From an uncultured Bermanella sp. (GTDB lineage: Bacteria > Pseudomonadota > Gammaproteobacteria > Pseudomonadales > Oceanobacteraceae), in NCBI GenBank assembly GCA_913058575.1, contig CAJXRF010000003.1, forward strand, positions 1-64,000: a DNA stretch of 64,000 nucleotides, given 5' to 3'. This document shows positions 14,266 through 22,835 of this stretch, in pieces. Position numbers and translations under genes: made by a program. The notes under the pieces were generated by a model. The model had not been told where the DNA came from. It did no database searches and was given only the letters and a program-made list of their open reading frames with translations. Every line of letters begins with the position of its first letter. Positions within the stretch are counted from its first letter, which is position 1.

Positions 14266-14334
14266 TCGCTTTCTTTTTACCTTAGAAACACTGTTATACT
14301 GTCCCTCTACTATATATAACCAACAGTATTAATA

Positions 14335-14358
14335 ATTGTGTACAAAATTGTGTACAAA
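14335..14358. repeat. Tandem 12-bp repeat before prfC
   Basis: ATTGTGTACAAA occurs twice head to tail, each with the palindrome TGTACA at its centre. It lies 14 bp before the prfC ATG. It could be an operator for prfC, an AlpA or integrase arm site, or part of the attachment site. No copy was found elsewhere in the window. Confidence 0.55.
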
Positions 14359-14372
14359 TTAGATAAGGCATT

Positions 14373-15959
14373 ATGACTAATACCCCTCTAGCCCTTGAAG
14401 TTAACCGCAGAAGAACTTTTGCTATCATCTCGCACCCTGATGCGGGTAAAACCACCATTACTGAAAAAGTGTTGTTGTTTGGCAACGCCATTCAACAAGC
14501 CGGTACAGTAAAGGGCAAAAAGTCAGGTCAGTTTGCGAAATCAGACTGGATGCAGATGGAAAAAGACCGTGGTATCTCGGTGACCACCTCTGTAATGCAG
14601 TTCCCATTTGGTGATTGCTTAGTAAATCTACTGGATACCCCTGGGCACGAGGATTTCTCTGAGGATACGTATCGTACGTTAACTGCAGTGGATTCTTGCT
14701 TAATGGTGATCGATGCCGCCAAGGGTGTTGAGCAACGCACTATTAAGCTGATGGAAGTAACGCGATTACGTGATACCCCTATTGTTACCTTCATGAACAA
14801 GCTGGATCGAGATACCCGTGATCCCATTGATCTAATGGACGAAGTGGAAGATGTACTGAATATTGCGTGTGCGCCTATTACTTGGCCCATTGGTATGGGT
14901 AAGGAATTTAAGGGTGTGTATAACCTTTATGAAGATGAAGTGATTTTATACGCCACCGGTCAAGGGCATCAGATTCAAGAGCGTCGTGTCATCAAGGGCT
15001 TACACACTCCAGAAGCCGAAGAAGCGTTGGGTAATTACACGCAAGATCTTCGTGATGAAATTGAATTGGTACGTGGCGCGAGTCATGAATTTGATTTGGA
15101 TATGTTTATCGCAGGTGAGTTAACCCCTGTGTATTTTGGTACTGCCTTGGGTAACTTTGGTGTGGATCATGTTTTGGATGGGTTGACTAAATGGGCCCCT
15201 AAGCCCATTGCTCGTCAAACAGAATTAAGGGTGGTTGACCCCACTGAAGAGAAGTTCAGTGGCTTTGTCTTTAAAATTCAAGCCAATATGGACCCTCAGC
15301 ATCGTGACCGTATTGCCTTTATGCGCATCGTGTCGGGCAAGTACTCAAAGGGTATGAAAGCGCGTCATGTGCGTATTGGAAAAGAAGTACGTTTTAACGA
15401 TGCCCTGACCTTTATGGCTGGCGATCGTGAAGCGGTAGAGGAGGCTTTTCCTGGAGATATCATTGGTTTACACAACCACGGCTCCATACAAATAGGCGAT
15501 GCCTTTACTCAAGGGGAAGACCTTAAATTTACTGGTATTCCAAACTTTGCTCCTGAATTGTTTAAACGCATTCGATTAAAAGACCCGCTTAAACAGAAGC
15601 AGCTGCTTAAAGGCATTATTCAGCTGTCAGAAGAAGGGGCGGTTCAGGTATTTCGCCCATTAAGAAATAACGATCTAATAGTAGGAGCGGTTGGGCCTTT
15701 GCAGTTTGATGTGGTGGCGCAGCGCCTTAAGGATGAATATAAGGTAGCTGCCATATATGAGCCTATCAGTGTCGCCACTGCTCGCTGGATTGAGTGTGAC
15801 GATAAACAGGTATTAAGTGCTTTTGAGAAAAAAGCCCATGACAACTTGGCTTTAGATGGTAGCGGTAATTTAACTTACGTGGCACCGACCATGGTGAACT
15901 TAACGTTATCGCAAGATCGACACCCCGAAGTGAAATTCTTGTCTACGCGTGAGCACTAG
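14373..15959 (+). CDS. prfC: Peptide chain release factor 3
   Basis: RF3 is a GTPase that removes RF1/RF2 from the ribosome after peptide release. The protein has 528 residues, against 529 in E. coli, so it is intact. Visible GTPase motifs: [13 protein letters not shown] (G1), the switch region with [15 protein letters not shown] (G3) and MNKLDRD (G4). The translation factor domains follow. AAGG lies eight bases before the ATG. The 5' end of prfC is the attachment site of SXT/R391 ICEs; here the island lies immediately upstream and may supply the promoter. A hairpin follows the stop. Confidence 0.97.
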   Translation: MTNTPLALEVNRRRTFAIISHPDAGKTTITEKVLLFGNAIQQAGTVKGKKSGQFAKSDWMQMEKDRGISVTTSVMQFPFGDCLVNLLDTPGHEDFSEDTYRTLTAVDSCLMVIDAAKGVEQRTIKLMEVTRLRDTPIVTFMNKLDRDTRDPIDLMDEVEDVLNIACAPITWPIGMGKEFKGVYNLYEDEVILYATGQGHQIQERRVIKGLHTPEAEEALGNYTQDLRDEIELVRGASHEFDLDMFIAGELTPVYFGTALGNFGVDHVLDGLTKWAPKPIARQTELRVVDPTEEKFSGFVFKIQANMDPQHRDRIAFMRIVSGKYSKGMKARHVRIGKEVRFNDALTFMAGDREAVEEAFPGDIIGLHNHGSIQIGDAFTQGEDLKFTGIPNFAPELFKRIRLKDPLKQKQLLKGIIQLSEEGAVQVFRPLRNNDLIVGAVGPLQFDVVAQRLKDEYKVAAIYEPISVATARWIECDDKQVLSAFEKKAHDNLALDGSGNLTYVAPTMVNLTLSQDRHPEVKFLSTREH

Positions 15960-15977
15960 CTCTTAGAAAATACCCAT

Positions 15978-16010
15978 GCCTCCCCTTTATGTGGATTGTA
16001 AGGGGGAGGC
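15978..16010 (+). terminator. Probable terminator of prfC
   Basis: A long stem GCCTCCCCTT / AAGGGGGAGGC with a 12-base loop follows the prfC stop by 18 bp. The T run after it is weak (CTGCTTT), so efficiency is uncertain. The remaining sequence up to 16150 shows no gene. Confidence 0.55.
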
Positions 16011-16150
16011 CTGCTTTAAAATGCATTTTTACGCTATGTGACTCGCCTCCCTAAATTCAAATTTCTTTGATCGGCTGATCTTTCAAACCTTGAGCATCTG
16101 AGTATCTGTATTAGGCTTATTTCAATAATCCTAAGGCTTTAGGTGAGGTT

Positions 16151-16462
16151 ATGATTTTGTATTTCTTTGCGACGCTGATATTTACAGTGGGTTTGTGTTT
16201 TGGCTTGTATCGCTACTTTGGTGGGTTAGTGCTTTCTTCAACCTTAAAATTAGATGATGGGCGGGGCTATTACCTAATTAGCATGTTATTAGTGGCCTTT
16301 TTTAGTTCTGGCTTAGCTTATTATATTGGCGGGGCTTTGGGGTACGACCAAAATCCCACAGAGCAAAGCCATCTAGTGTCGGTTATTTTGTTGAATGCGG
16401 TTGTGACCTTGCTGGCGCTTACCTACGGACTGACCCATTTTAAAGAGGGTGAGCGATATTGA
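16151..16462 (+). CDS. Small membrane protein of unknown function
   Basis: A 103-residue protein with three predicted membrane segments: residues 2-27, about 42-62, and about 76-96, joined by short loops, the second loop containing a Asp/Asn/Glu-rich stretch (YDQNPTEQSH). The ATG follows AGGTGAGG. No family was recognised. It lies alone between prfC and the rplM promoter. Confidence 0.75.
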   Translation: MILYFFATLIFTVGLCFGLYRYFGGLVLSSTLKLDDGRGYYLISMLLVAFFSSGLAYYIGGALGYDQNPTEQSHLVSVILLNAVVTLLALTYGLTHFKEGERY

Positions 16463-16535
16463 ATTCCGGCGTTTGGTGTGAGCGCGCTGGTGGCTTGAAG
16501 GTGGTTGAATTTATTGTAAAAAAACAAAAAAGGGG

Positions 16536-16564
16536 GTGAAATTCACTTTATGATCTCGTATAAT
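16536..16564 (+). promoter_or_regulatory. rplM-rpsI promoter
   Basis: A perfect -10 TATAAT at 16559-16564 with GTGAAA (four of six consensus matches) 17 bp upstream. Transcription should begin near 16571, giving a leader of about 85 bases before rplM. Confidence 0.6.
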
Positions 16565-16570
16565 CCGCGC

Positions 16571-16656
16571 CTCGTTTCCCCCGACGAAGCCCTAAAACGG
16601 TTACCAACCGATTTAGACATGAAGTTGGTAGTTACCTGATTAGGCGGAAAAAGAAT
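16571..16656 (+). promoter_or_regulatory. rplM leader hairpin, possible r-protein autoregulatory site
   Basis: The leader contains a stem ACCAAC (16603-16608) / GTTGGT (16624-16629), extendable by GGT / ACC, just before the ribosome site of rplM. In gammaproteobacteria the L13-S9 operon is autogenously controlled at its leader by L13; assigning that role to this hairpin is inference from position. Confidence 0.45.
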
Positions 16657-17085
16657 ATGAAAACATATACAGCTAAACCCGAAACAGTAAAACGCGAATG
16701 GTTGATCGTTGATGCAGAAGGCCAAACCCTTGGTCGTCTAGCTAGCGCTATCGCTCTTCGTCTACGCGGCAAGCACAAGCCAGAATACACTCCTCACGTT
16801 GATACTGGTGATAACATCATCGTAATCAATGCGGATAAAGTTGCGGTAACCGGTGCGAAAGCACAGGACAAGATGTACTACCGTCACACAGGTTACCCAG
16901 GTGGTATCCGTGAAATCAACTTTAGCGATCTGCAAGATCGTAAACCTGGTCGTGTAGTTGAACTAGCTGTTAAAGGCATGCTTCCTAAGAACCCTCTTGG
17001 TCGTGCAATGTTCACTAAATTGAAAGTGTATGCTGGTACTGAGCATCCACACGCTGCACAACAACCAAAAGAACTAAAGGTTTAA
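16657..17085 (+). CDS. rplM: 50S ribosomal protein L13
   Basis: A 142-residue protein, the same length as E. coli L13, one of the early-assembling proteins of the large subunit that binds 23S rRNA. Recognisable stretches are [20 protein letters not shown] at the start, [16 protein letters not shown] in the middle, and [22 protein letters not shown] near the end. rpsI follows after ten bases, as in almost all bacteria. The operon has one promoter upstream and a strong terminator after rpsI. Confidence 0.98.
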   Translation: MKTYTAKPETVKREWLIVDAEGQTLGRLASAIALRLRGKHKPEYTPHVDTGDNIIVINADKVAVTGAKAQDKMYYRHTGYPGGIREINFSDLQDRKPGRVVELAVKGMLPKNPLGRAMFTKLKVYAGTEHPHAAQQPKELKV

Positions 17086-17095
17086 GGGTATTATC

Positions 17096-17488
17096 ATGGC
17101 TACAGCTCAAAACTACGGTACTGGTCGTCGTAAATCTTCTACAGCGCGTGTTTTCATGCGTCCAGGCACTGGTCAAATCGTTATCAATAAGCGCTCTATT
17201 GAAGAGTACTTTGGTCGCGAAACTTCTCGTATGGTCGTTCGTCAGCCTCTAACGTTGACTGAAAACCTTGAGAAATTCGACCTATACATCACTGTTAAAG
17301 GTGGTGGTGCTTCTGGTCAAGCCGGTGCTATCCGTCACGGTATCACTCGTGCATTGATGGAATATGATGAGACTTTACGTCCTTCTCTACGTGCTGCGGG
17401 TTATGTAACTCGTGATAGCCGTGAAGTTGAACGTAAGAAGGTTGGTCTACGTAAAGCACGTAAGAAGCCTCAGTTCTCAAAGCGTTAA
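17096..17488 (+). CDS. rpsI: 30S ribosomal protein S9
   Basis: A 130-residue protein, exactly the E. coli length. S9 sits in the head of the small subunit and its basic C-terminal tail reaches the P-site tRNA; here the tail ends KKPQFSKR, the conserved form. [14 protein letters not shown] at the start is typical. The gene follows rplM with AAGGGTATT as ribosome site and is followed by an intrinsic terminator. Confidence 0.98.
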   Translation: MATAQNYGTGRRKSSTARVFMRPGTGQIVINKRSIEEYFGRETSRMVVRQPLTLTENLEKFDLYITVKGGGASGQAGAIRHGITRALMEYDETLRPSLRAAGYVTRDSREVERKKVGLRKARKKPQFSKR

Positions 17489-17513
17489 TCGCAATTTATT
17501 GCTGTTTCGCAAA

Positions 17514-17548
17514 AACGCTCAGGTGCTTCGCATCTGGGCGTTTTTTTT
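17514..17548 (+). terminator. Intrinsic terminator of rplM-rpsI
   Basis: A 12-bp stem (AACGCTCAGGTG / CATCTGGGCGTT with two G-T pairs) around a CTTCG loop is followed by a T9 run. Confidence 0.92.
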
Positions 17549-17871
17549 TACAACTAAGAATTATGCGTAGCTTAAGTTTTTGATGTTTCGCTTTTTGTTT
17601 GAAGTTTGAAGGCGTGACAGTAAATATTAGTTGAAACAAGTGCTTATACCTCTATTGGGGTAGGGTTAATTGATCTGGCTCCTTGTCAGTGTCCCCACAT
17701 TTCATTATTATTTGGGCCGCAATTTTTGATGGGTCTCCGATTTTACTGTTTTGCAGGGATATTGGTCAAAAAAAGCCCTTTGTGCATCAGTCCTTGTTAT
17801 TTCGATGGTGCGTGTTATACAAAGTGGTTAAGTTTTACAGAATTTTAAAAAGTGGATGGGAGAATGCCTGA
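17549..17871. other. Intergenic region before petA
   Basis: A 323-bp region with no credible gene. It must hold the petABC promoter; the best candidate is near 17800-17820 (TTGTTA followed by TTATAC) but the spacing is short, so no site is called. GGGAG before 17872 is the petA ribosome site. Confidence 0.4.
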
Positions 17872-18468
17872 ATGAATAATGATGGCGTAAATAATGGCCG
17901 ACGCCGCTTCCTCATCGCAACAACCGCGGTGGGTGGTGGTGTAGGTGCTGTTGGTGTAGCTATACCTTTTGTTAAATCTTGGAATCCAAGTGAAAAGGCT
18001 AAAGCTGCAGGCGCACCTGCCAAAGCAGATATAAGTAAAGTAGAGCCAGGCTCCATGATCGTTGTGGAATGGCGTGGTAAGCCAGTGTATGTGGTTCGTC
18101 GTACAGATGAGACCATTGGTTTCTTGGAAGGTTTAGCAGCTGACCTAAAAGATCCTCAAAATACAGTGACAGATCAGCAGCCTGAATACGCAAATAATGT
18201 TTACCGTTCTCGTAAAGAAGATTTGGTGGTTATCGAAGGTGTTTGTACTCACCTTGGTTGTGCGCCAAAACTTTATGCAGAGGTGAAGCCAGAGTCTTTT
18301 CAAGAAGATTGGAAGGGTGGCTTTTTCTGTCCTTGTCACGGTTCTCGTTTTGATTTATCTGGACGTGTATTTAAGGGTTCGCCTGCAGGTAAGAACCTGA
18401 AAATTCCGCCTCATTCTTATTTGGATGAGAACACCTTGATTATTGGTGTGGATGAGGAGAATTCATAA
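17872..18468 (+). CDS. petA: Ubiquinol-cytochrome c reductase Rieske iron-sulfur subunit
   Basis: The Rieske protein of the cytochrome bc1 complex passes electrons from ubiquinol to cytochrome c1. The N-terminus has a twin-arginine signal (G-R10-R-R-F-L) followed by one membrane anchor, which is kept in the mature protein. Cluster-binding boxes are C125-T-H127-L-G-C130 and C153-P-C155-H156-G-S; C130 and C155 form the disulfide. 198 residues is normal. Its stop overlaps the petB ATG by one base (TAATG), so the subunits are made together. Confidence 0.97.
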   Translation: MNNDGVNNGRRRFLIATTAVGGGVGAVGVAIPFVKSWNPSEKAKAAGAPAKADISKVEPGSMIVVEWRGKPVYVVRRTDETIGFLEGLAADLKDPQNTVTDQQPEYANNVYRSRKEDLVVIEGVCTHLGCAPKLYAEVKPESFQEDWKGGFFCPCHGSRFDLSGRVFKGSPAGKNLKIPPHSYLDENTLIIGVDEENS

Positions 18469-19688
18469 TGAGTAAAATGTCTGATTTCATGGGCTGGGTG
18501 GATCACCGTATTCCGCTAACAGCTACATTCGAAAAGCATATGTCTAAGTACTATGCTCCAAAGAACTTTAACTTTTGGTACTTCTTTGGTGTATTTGCTT
18601 TCTTGATGTTGGCTAACCAAATCCTAACGGGTGTTTGGTTGACCATGTCTTTTACACCTTCTGCTGAAGAGGCATTTGCTTCAGTTGAATACATCATGCG
18701 TGATGTAGAGTTTGGTTGGCTGATTCGCTACATGCACTCAACGGGCGCCTCGTTCTTCTTTGTTGTTATTTATATGCATATGTTCCGTGGCTTAATGTAT
18801 GGCTCTTATCAGAAGCCTCGTGAGCTTATCTGGATCTTTGGTATGTTCATTTACGTGGCGCTGATGGCTGAAGCTTTCATGGGTTATGTATTGCCTTGGG
18901 GTCAAATGTCTTATTGGGGTGCTCAGGTAATTATCTCTCTATTTGGTGCAATTCCGGTAGTGGGTGATGATCTTGTGACCTGGATTAAAGGTGACTTCCT
19001 AATTTCTGGCATTACCTTAAACCGATTCTTTGCATTGCACGTTATTGCTTTGCCACTGGTGATTGTGGCGTTAGTGTTCTTGCACATTGTTGCATTACAC
19101 GAAGTGGGTTCTAACAACCCTGATGGCGTTGATATTAAAAAGTACAAAGATGAAGAAGGTCGTCCTTTGGACGGTGTGCCTTTCCACCCTTATTACACAG
19201 TTCATGACCTTGTGGGTATTGTGGTGTTCTTGTTTGTATTCTGTTTTGTTATTTTCTTCTGGCCTGAAGGAAACGGTTATTTCCTTGAGCATGCTAACTT
19301 TGAAGAAGCCAATGGATTGAAAACCCCAGCGCACATTGCGCCTGTATGGTATTTCGGTGCTTTCTACACCATATTGCGTGTGGTTCCCGATAAACTCTTG
19401 GGTGTTATCTTGATGGCGGCTGCCATTGCGATTTTATTTGTTCTGCCTTGGTTGGATCGTAGCCCAGTTAAGTCATGGCGTTATAAGGGTTGGATTTCTC
19501 GTATTAACCTAGTGTTGTTTGGCTTGTTCTTTATCTTGCTAACTTGGTTGGGGACTCAACCGGCAACCGGTGTATACGCGCAATTGGGCTTGATTGGTAC
19601 TATTGTGTATTTTGCATGGTTCCTAACATTGCCAATTATCTCAGCCAAAGAAAAAACTAAACCCGTTCCAGAGAGGGTGACAGGCTAA
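18468..19688 (+). CDS. petB: Cytochrome b of the bc1 complex
   Basis: A 406-residue, eight-helix membrane protein holding two b hemes and the Qo and Qi sites. The heme-ligand histidines are seen in RYMHSTGASFFF and IYMHMFRG, and in the fourth helix in FALHVIALP and FLHIVALHE. The Qo motif is PDKLLG (PEWYFLPFY region in mitochondrial forms is shortened to PVWYFGAFYTILR). Overlap with petA and petC starts and stops indicates one operon. Length fits the bacterial b subunit without a fused c1. Confidence 0.97.
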   Translation: MSKMSDFMGWVDHRIPLTATFEKHMSKYYAPKNFNFWYFFGVFAFLMLANQILTGVWLTMSFTPSAEEAFASVEYIMRDVEFGWLIRYMHSTGASFFFVVIYMHMFRGLMYGSYQKPRELIWIFGMFIYVALMAEAFMGYVLPWGQMSYWGAQVIISLFGAIPVVGDDLVTWIKGDFLISGITLNRFFALHVIALPLVIVALVFLHIVALHEVGSNNPDGVDIKKYKDEEGRPLDGVPFHPYYTVHDLVGIVVFLFVFCFVIFFWPEGNGYFLEHANFEEANGLKTPAHIAPVWYFGAFYTILRVVPDKLLGVILMAAAIAILFVLPWLDRSPVKSWRYKGWISRINLVLFGLFFILLTWLGTQPATGVYAQLGLIGTIVYFAWFLTLPIISAKEKTKPVPERVTG

Positions 19689-20473
19689 TGAAAACATTAA
19701 TCGCTTTAGTATTTGCTCTTTTGCCAACGCTTACGCTGGCAGCTGGAGGCGGTGTTCATCTTGATGAGATGAAGGTTGATTTAGAAGATAACGCTTCATT
19801 GCAGCGTGGCGCAAAGTATTTTGCTAACTACTGCATGGGTTGTCACAGCACGAAGTTTGCTCGTTACAATCGAGTGGCTCGTGACCTGGGTATTCCTGAA
19901 GATGTTATGTCTGAAAACTTGATTTTCAGTGGTGAGAACATTGGTATGTTGATGAAGATTGCCATGCGCCCTGAAGATTCCAAGAAGTGGTTTGGTGCTG
20001 CTCCTCCTGATTTGACATTGGTGGCTCGTGTTCGTGGTGCGGACTGGATTTACACCTACTTGCGCAGCTTCTATGCCGATGATACTCGTCCATACGGCGT
20101 AAACAATGCTGTCTTTAAAGATGTGGGTATGCCTCATGTTCTTGAAGAGCTACAGGGTAAGCAGGTTAAAGGTTGTGCCTCTGTGGTAACTGGATTTGAT
20201 CCTTTGACTGGTCGTGAGCTAGAAGAAGATTCTTGTGCCAAATTAGATCATGAAGAGCAACCTATTGAGGTCTTGTATCTTGAAGAGGAAGGTCAGTTAG
20301 ATGCTAAGGGCTTTGATAAGGCAGTAGCGGATTTAACAAACTTTTTAGTATACATGGCTGAGCCTATGGCGCTTGAGCGTCGTAGTATTGGTTTCTGGGT
20401 ATTGTTGTTCTTAGCCATTCTGTTTATTCCGGTTTACTACTTAAATCGTGAATTCTGGCGTGGTATTCACTAA
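19688..20473 (+). CDS. petC: Cytochrome c1
   Basis: Cytochrome c1 takes electrons from the Rieske protein and gives them to soluble cytochrome c in the periplasm. A signal peptide ends at about residue 19 (LTLAA). The heme motif is C49-M-G-C52-H53. A single C-terminal membrane helix (FWVLLFLAILFIPVYYL) anchors the protein, ending in the typical positive tail. 261 residues. The ATG overlaps the petB stop, the last gene of the petABC operon. A terminator follows at 20551. Confidence 0.96.
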   Translation: MKTLIALVFALLPTLTLAAGGGVHLDEMKVDLEDNASLQRGAKYFANYCMGCHSTKFARYNRVARDLGIPEDVMSENLIFSGENIGMLMKIAMRPEDSKKWFGAAPPDLTLVARVRGADWIYTYLRSFYADDTRPYGVNNAVFKDVGMPHVLEELQGKQVKGCASVVTGFDPLTGRELEEDSCAKLDHEEQPIEVLYLEEEGQLDAKGFDKAVADLTNFLVYMAEPMALERRSIGFWVLLFLAILFIPVYYLNREFWRGIH

Positions 20474-20550
20474 TTAGCATTTTTACTAATGGATAGGGGG
20501 TTCCCTGCCCATTAGTACTGCGTAATTAGGAATAAAAATCCCCCAAGACT

Positions 20551-20584
20551 CGGTGGTTGGTATATAATCAGCCACCGATTTTTT
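20551..20584 (+). terminator. Terminator of petABC, next to the sspA start
   Basis: A 9-bp stem CGGTGGTTG / CAGCCACCG (one G-T pair) with a 9-base loop is followed by T6. The loop contains TATAAT (20563-20568), a perfect -10 hexamer, but no matching -35 was found. A second hairpin TACTAATGG / CCATTAGTA lies upstream at 20484-20517 without a T run. Confidence 0.75.
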
Positions 20585-20609
20585 AGTTTTTAAGGTGAGG
20601 AAAACCTTT

Positions 20610-21239
20610 ATGGCTGTTGTCGCTAAGCGCTCTTCCATGACCTTTTACTCCGATGGCGATGATTTATATTGCCACCGCGTACGTATTGTCTTAGCCGAAA
20701 AAGGTGTTGCTGTTGAGGTTCACGATGTGGACCCTGAAAACATACCTGAAGATTTGCGCTCTTTAAATCCGTACAACCAAGTACCTACTTTGGTTGACCG
20801 TGAATTAGTTTTGTATGAAACCGGTATCATGATGGAGTATTTGGATGAGCGTTTCCCGCATCCACCATTGTTGCCAGTTTATCCAGTTGCTCGTGCTGAA
20901 AGCCGTTTATGGCTTTACCGTATTCAGCGTGACTGGTGCACATTGGCTGATATTATTTTAGCGAATGAAAATGAGGAAGCTGTGACAGCTGCACGTAAAG
21001 AATTGCGTGAAAGCTTAATTAGCACATCGCCTATTTTTGGTGAGAAGCCTTATTTCATGAGCGATGATTACAGTATTGTGGATTGCTGCACAGCACCTTT
21101 ATTGTGGCGTTTGCCAATGATGGGAATTGATTTGCCTGAGAAGCAAACCAAAGACCTTCATGAATACATGGAGCGTTTGTTCGAACGTGAATCTTTCCAA
21201 GCCAGCTTGTCAGAAGCTGAACAGGAAATGCGCGAATGA
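20610..21239 (+). CDS. sspA: Stringent starvation protein A
   Basis: SspA is a glutathione-S-transferase-fold protein that binds RNA polymerase and alters transcription in starvation and acid stress. The start at 20610 is chosen because GGTGAGG lies nine bases before it and the protein then begins [16 protein letters not shown] as in relatives; an in-frame GTG at 20595 would add five residues. The N-terminal thioredoxin-like part has [11 protein letters not shown] and [19 protein letters not shown]; the C-terminal part is helical. 209 residues. It overlaps sspB by four bases. Confidence 0.95.
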   Translation: MAVVAKRSSMTFYSDGDDLYCHRVRIVLAEKGVAVEVHDVDPENIPEDLRSLNPYNQVPTLVDRELVLYETGIMMEYLDERFPHPPLLPVYPVARAESRLWLYRIQRDWCTLADIILANENEEAVTAARKELRESLISTSPIFGEKPYFMSDDYSIVDCCTAPLLWRLPMMGIDLPEKQTKDLHEYMERLFERESFQASLSEAEQEMRE

Positions 21240-21628
21240 GCCCCAGTCGCCCTTATTTAATGCGAGCTTTGTACGAGTGGATTCAAGATAATGAATTCAC
21301 TCCGTATGTGTTGGTGGATGCCAATATATACGGTGTACAAGTTCCCATGGAACACGTTAATGATGGGCAGATCGTGCTAAACATTAACGCCAGTGCAGTA
21401 CGAGATCTTTTGATTGATAATCAAGGATTGAGTTTTAGCGCGCGTTTTTCTGGTGTGACGCAAAATATATACGTGCCTATCGTGGCTGTTTTGGCTATCT
21501 ATGCCAAAGAAAACGGTGAAGGCATGGTATTTGGAAATGAAGCTGGTGCGCCGGATCCCGACGATACGCCGCCACCGAAAAAAGAAGAGCGCCCAGTGGG
21601 TCGCCCGTCTTTATCTGTTGTTAAGTAA
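21236..21628 (+). CDS. sspB: ClpXP adaptor SspB
   Basis: SspB delivers ssrA-tagged proteins to ClpXP. The folded N-terminal domain ([25 protein letters not shown]) is followed by an acidic, proline-rich linker ([14 protein letters not shown]) and a C-terminal ClpX-binding tail (RPSLSVVK, the RGRPALRVVK type). 130 residues. Its ATG overlaps the sspA stop. A two-way terminator follows. Confidence 0.96.
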   Translation: MSPSRPYLMRALYEWIQDNEFTPYVLVDANIYGVQVPMEHVNDGQIVLNINASAVRDLLIDNQGLSFSARFSGVTQNIYVPIVAVLAIYAKENGEGMVFGNEAGAPDPDDTPPPKKEERPVGRPSLSVVK

Positions 21629-21661
21629 GTTGTCAGCAGGGTAGCATTTTCATTTACCCAT

Positions 21662-21691
21662 AAAAAAACAGAGCATTAGCTCTGTTTTTTT
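21662..21691. terminator. Bidirectional terminator between sspB and the diaA-like gene
   Basis: The stem AAAAAACAGAGC / GCTCTGTTTTTT with loop ATTA has A and T runs on both sides and lies between convergent genes, so it can act for both strands. Confidence 0.9.
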
Positions 21692-21755
21692 ATGCCCAGA
21701 AATCGGGGTTGTCTTAAGCTAGCTTGGAAGTCAGCTTGGGCTGGGCTCTTTTTAT

Positions 21756-22373
<618 letters not shown>

Positions 22374-22431
22374 CTAAGCATACCGAGCTAGGACATTAAA
22401 GGCCAGTAGTGAGCCGCAAGAGTGTGCGTCA

Positions 22432-22809
22432 TTAATAAAATGCATTTTTAATCCACTGGGTTTTAAATTTATCTTTACTACCTTGGAAGGCAATCACATC
22501 AAATCGGCAGCTAGGCTGTTGGTTTTTATAATTTTGTTGCAGGTACAATTGTGCAGCTTTAATGAGTTTGCTTTGTTTGATTTTATCTACGCTGGCCACT
22601 GAGCCACCAAATTGGTTAGAGTGCCGAAATCGAACCTCGACAAACACTAGTTGCTCTTTGTCGCGCATTAAAAGGTCAATTTCACCAACGGAAAAATTGA
22701 TGTTTTTGTCTTCGAAAACAAGTCCTTGTTGTTTTAGATAACGACAGGCTTGTTTTTCGAAGTAATTGCCGGTGTCTCTTTTTGAGGGGCTTTTAAACGG
22801 GTTCCACAT
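22432..22809 (-). CDS. yraN: YraN, UPF0102 endonuclease-like protein
   Basis: A 125-residue protein of the UPF0102 family with a nuclease-like core: EKQACRYL near the start, INFSVGEIDLLMRD (G-E-I-D), and VFVEVRFR, giving the D-ExR/K arrangement of restriction-fold enzymes. The biochemical role is not established for the family. It lies between lpoA and diaA as usual. 27 bp separate it from lpoA. Confidence 0.93.
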   Translation of the reverse strand: MWNPFKSPSKRDTGNYFEKQACRYLKQQGLVFEDKNINFSVGEIDLLMRDKEQLVFVEVRFRHSNQFGGSVASVDKIKQSKLIKAAQLYLQQNYKNQQPSCRFDVIAFQGSKDKFKTQWIKNAFY

Positions 22810-22835
22810 GCAATGTCCTTATTGCTCGTGTTGGA

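Larger units (their letters stand above)
1..14330. mobile_element. Accessory island / integrative element abutting prfC
   Basis: This is an inferred element, not a proven one. It contains a tyrosine integrase (9004-9978), an AlpA-type regulator at the right end, a PrimPol-ATPase replication protein, a PDDEXK-type nuclease and many small unknown genes, then stops at the prfC promoter region where ordinary chromosomal synteny begins. The 5' end of prfC is the known insertion hotspot of SXT/R391 ICEs, but the integrase here is much shorter than theirs in plan and no conjugation genes are present. No left end or matching att repeat was found, so the island probably extends beyond the window. No capsid or tail genes were recognised. 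Confidence 0.6.

Noticed and set aside
1-14330. Prophage
   Set aside because: No capsid, portal, terminase, tail or lysis gene was recognised in the island.
1-14330. SXT/R391-type ICE
   Set aside because: No tra genes, mating-pair genes or SXT-like regulators are present; only the insertion site is shared.
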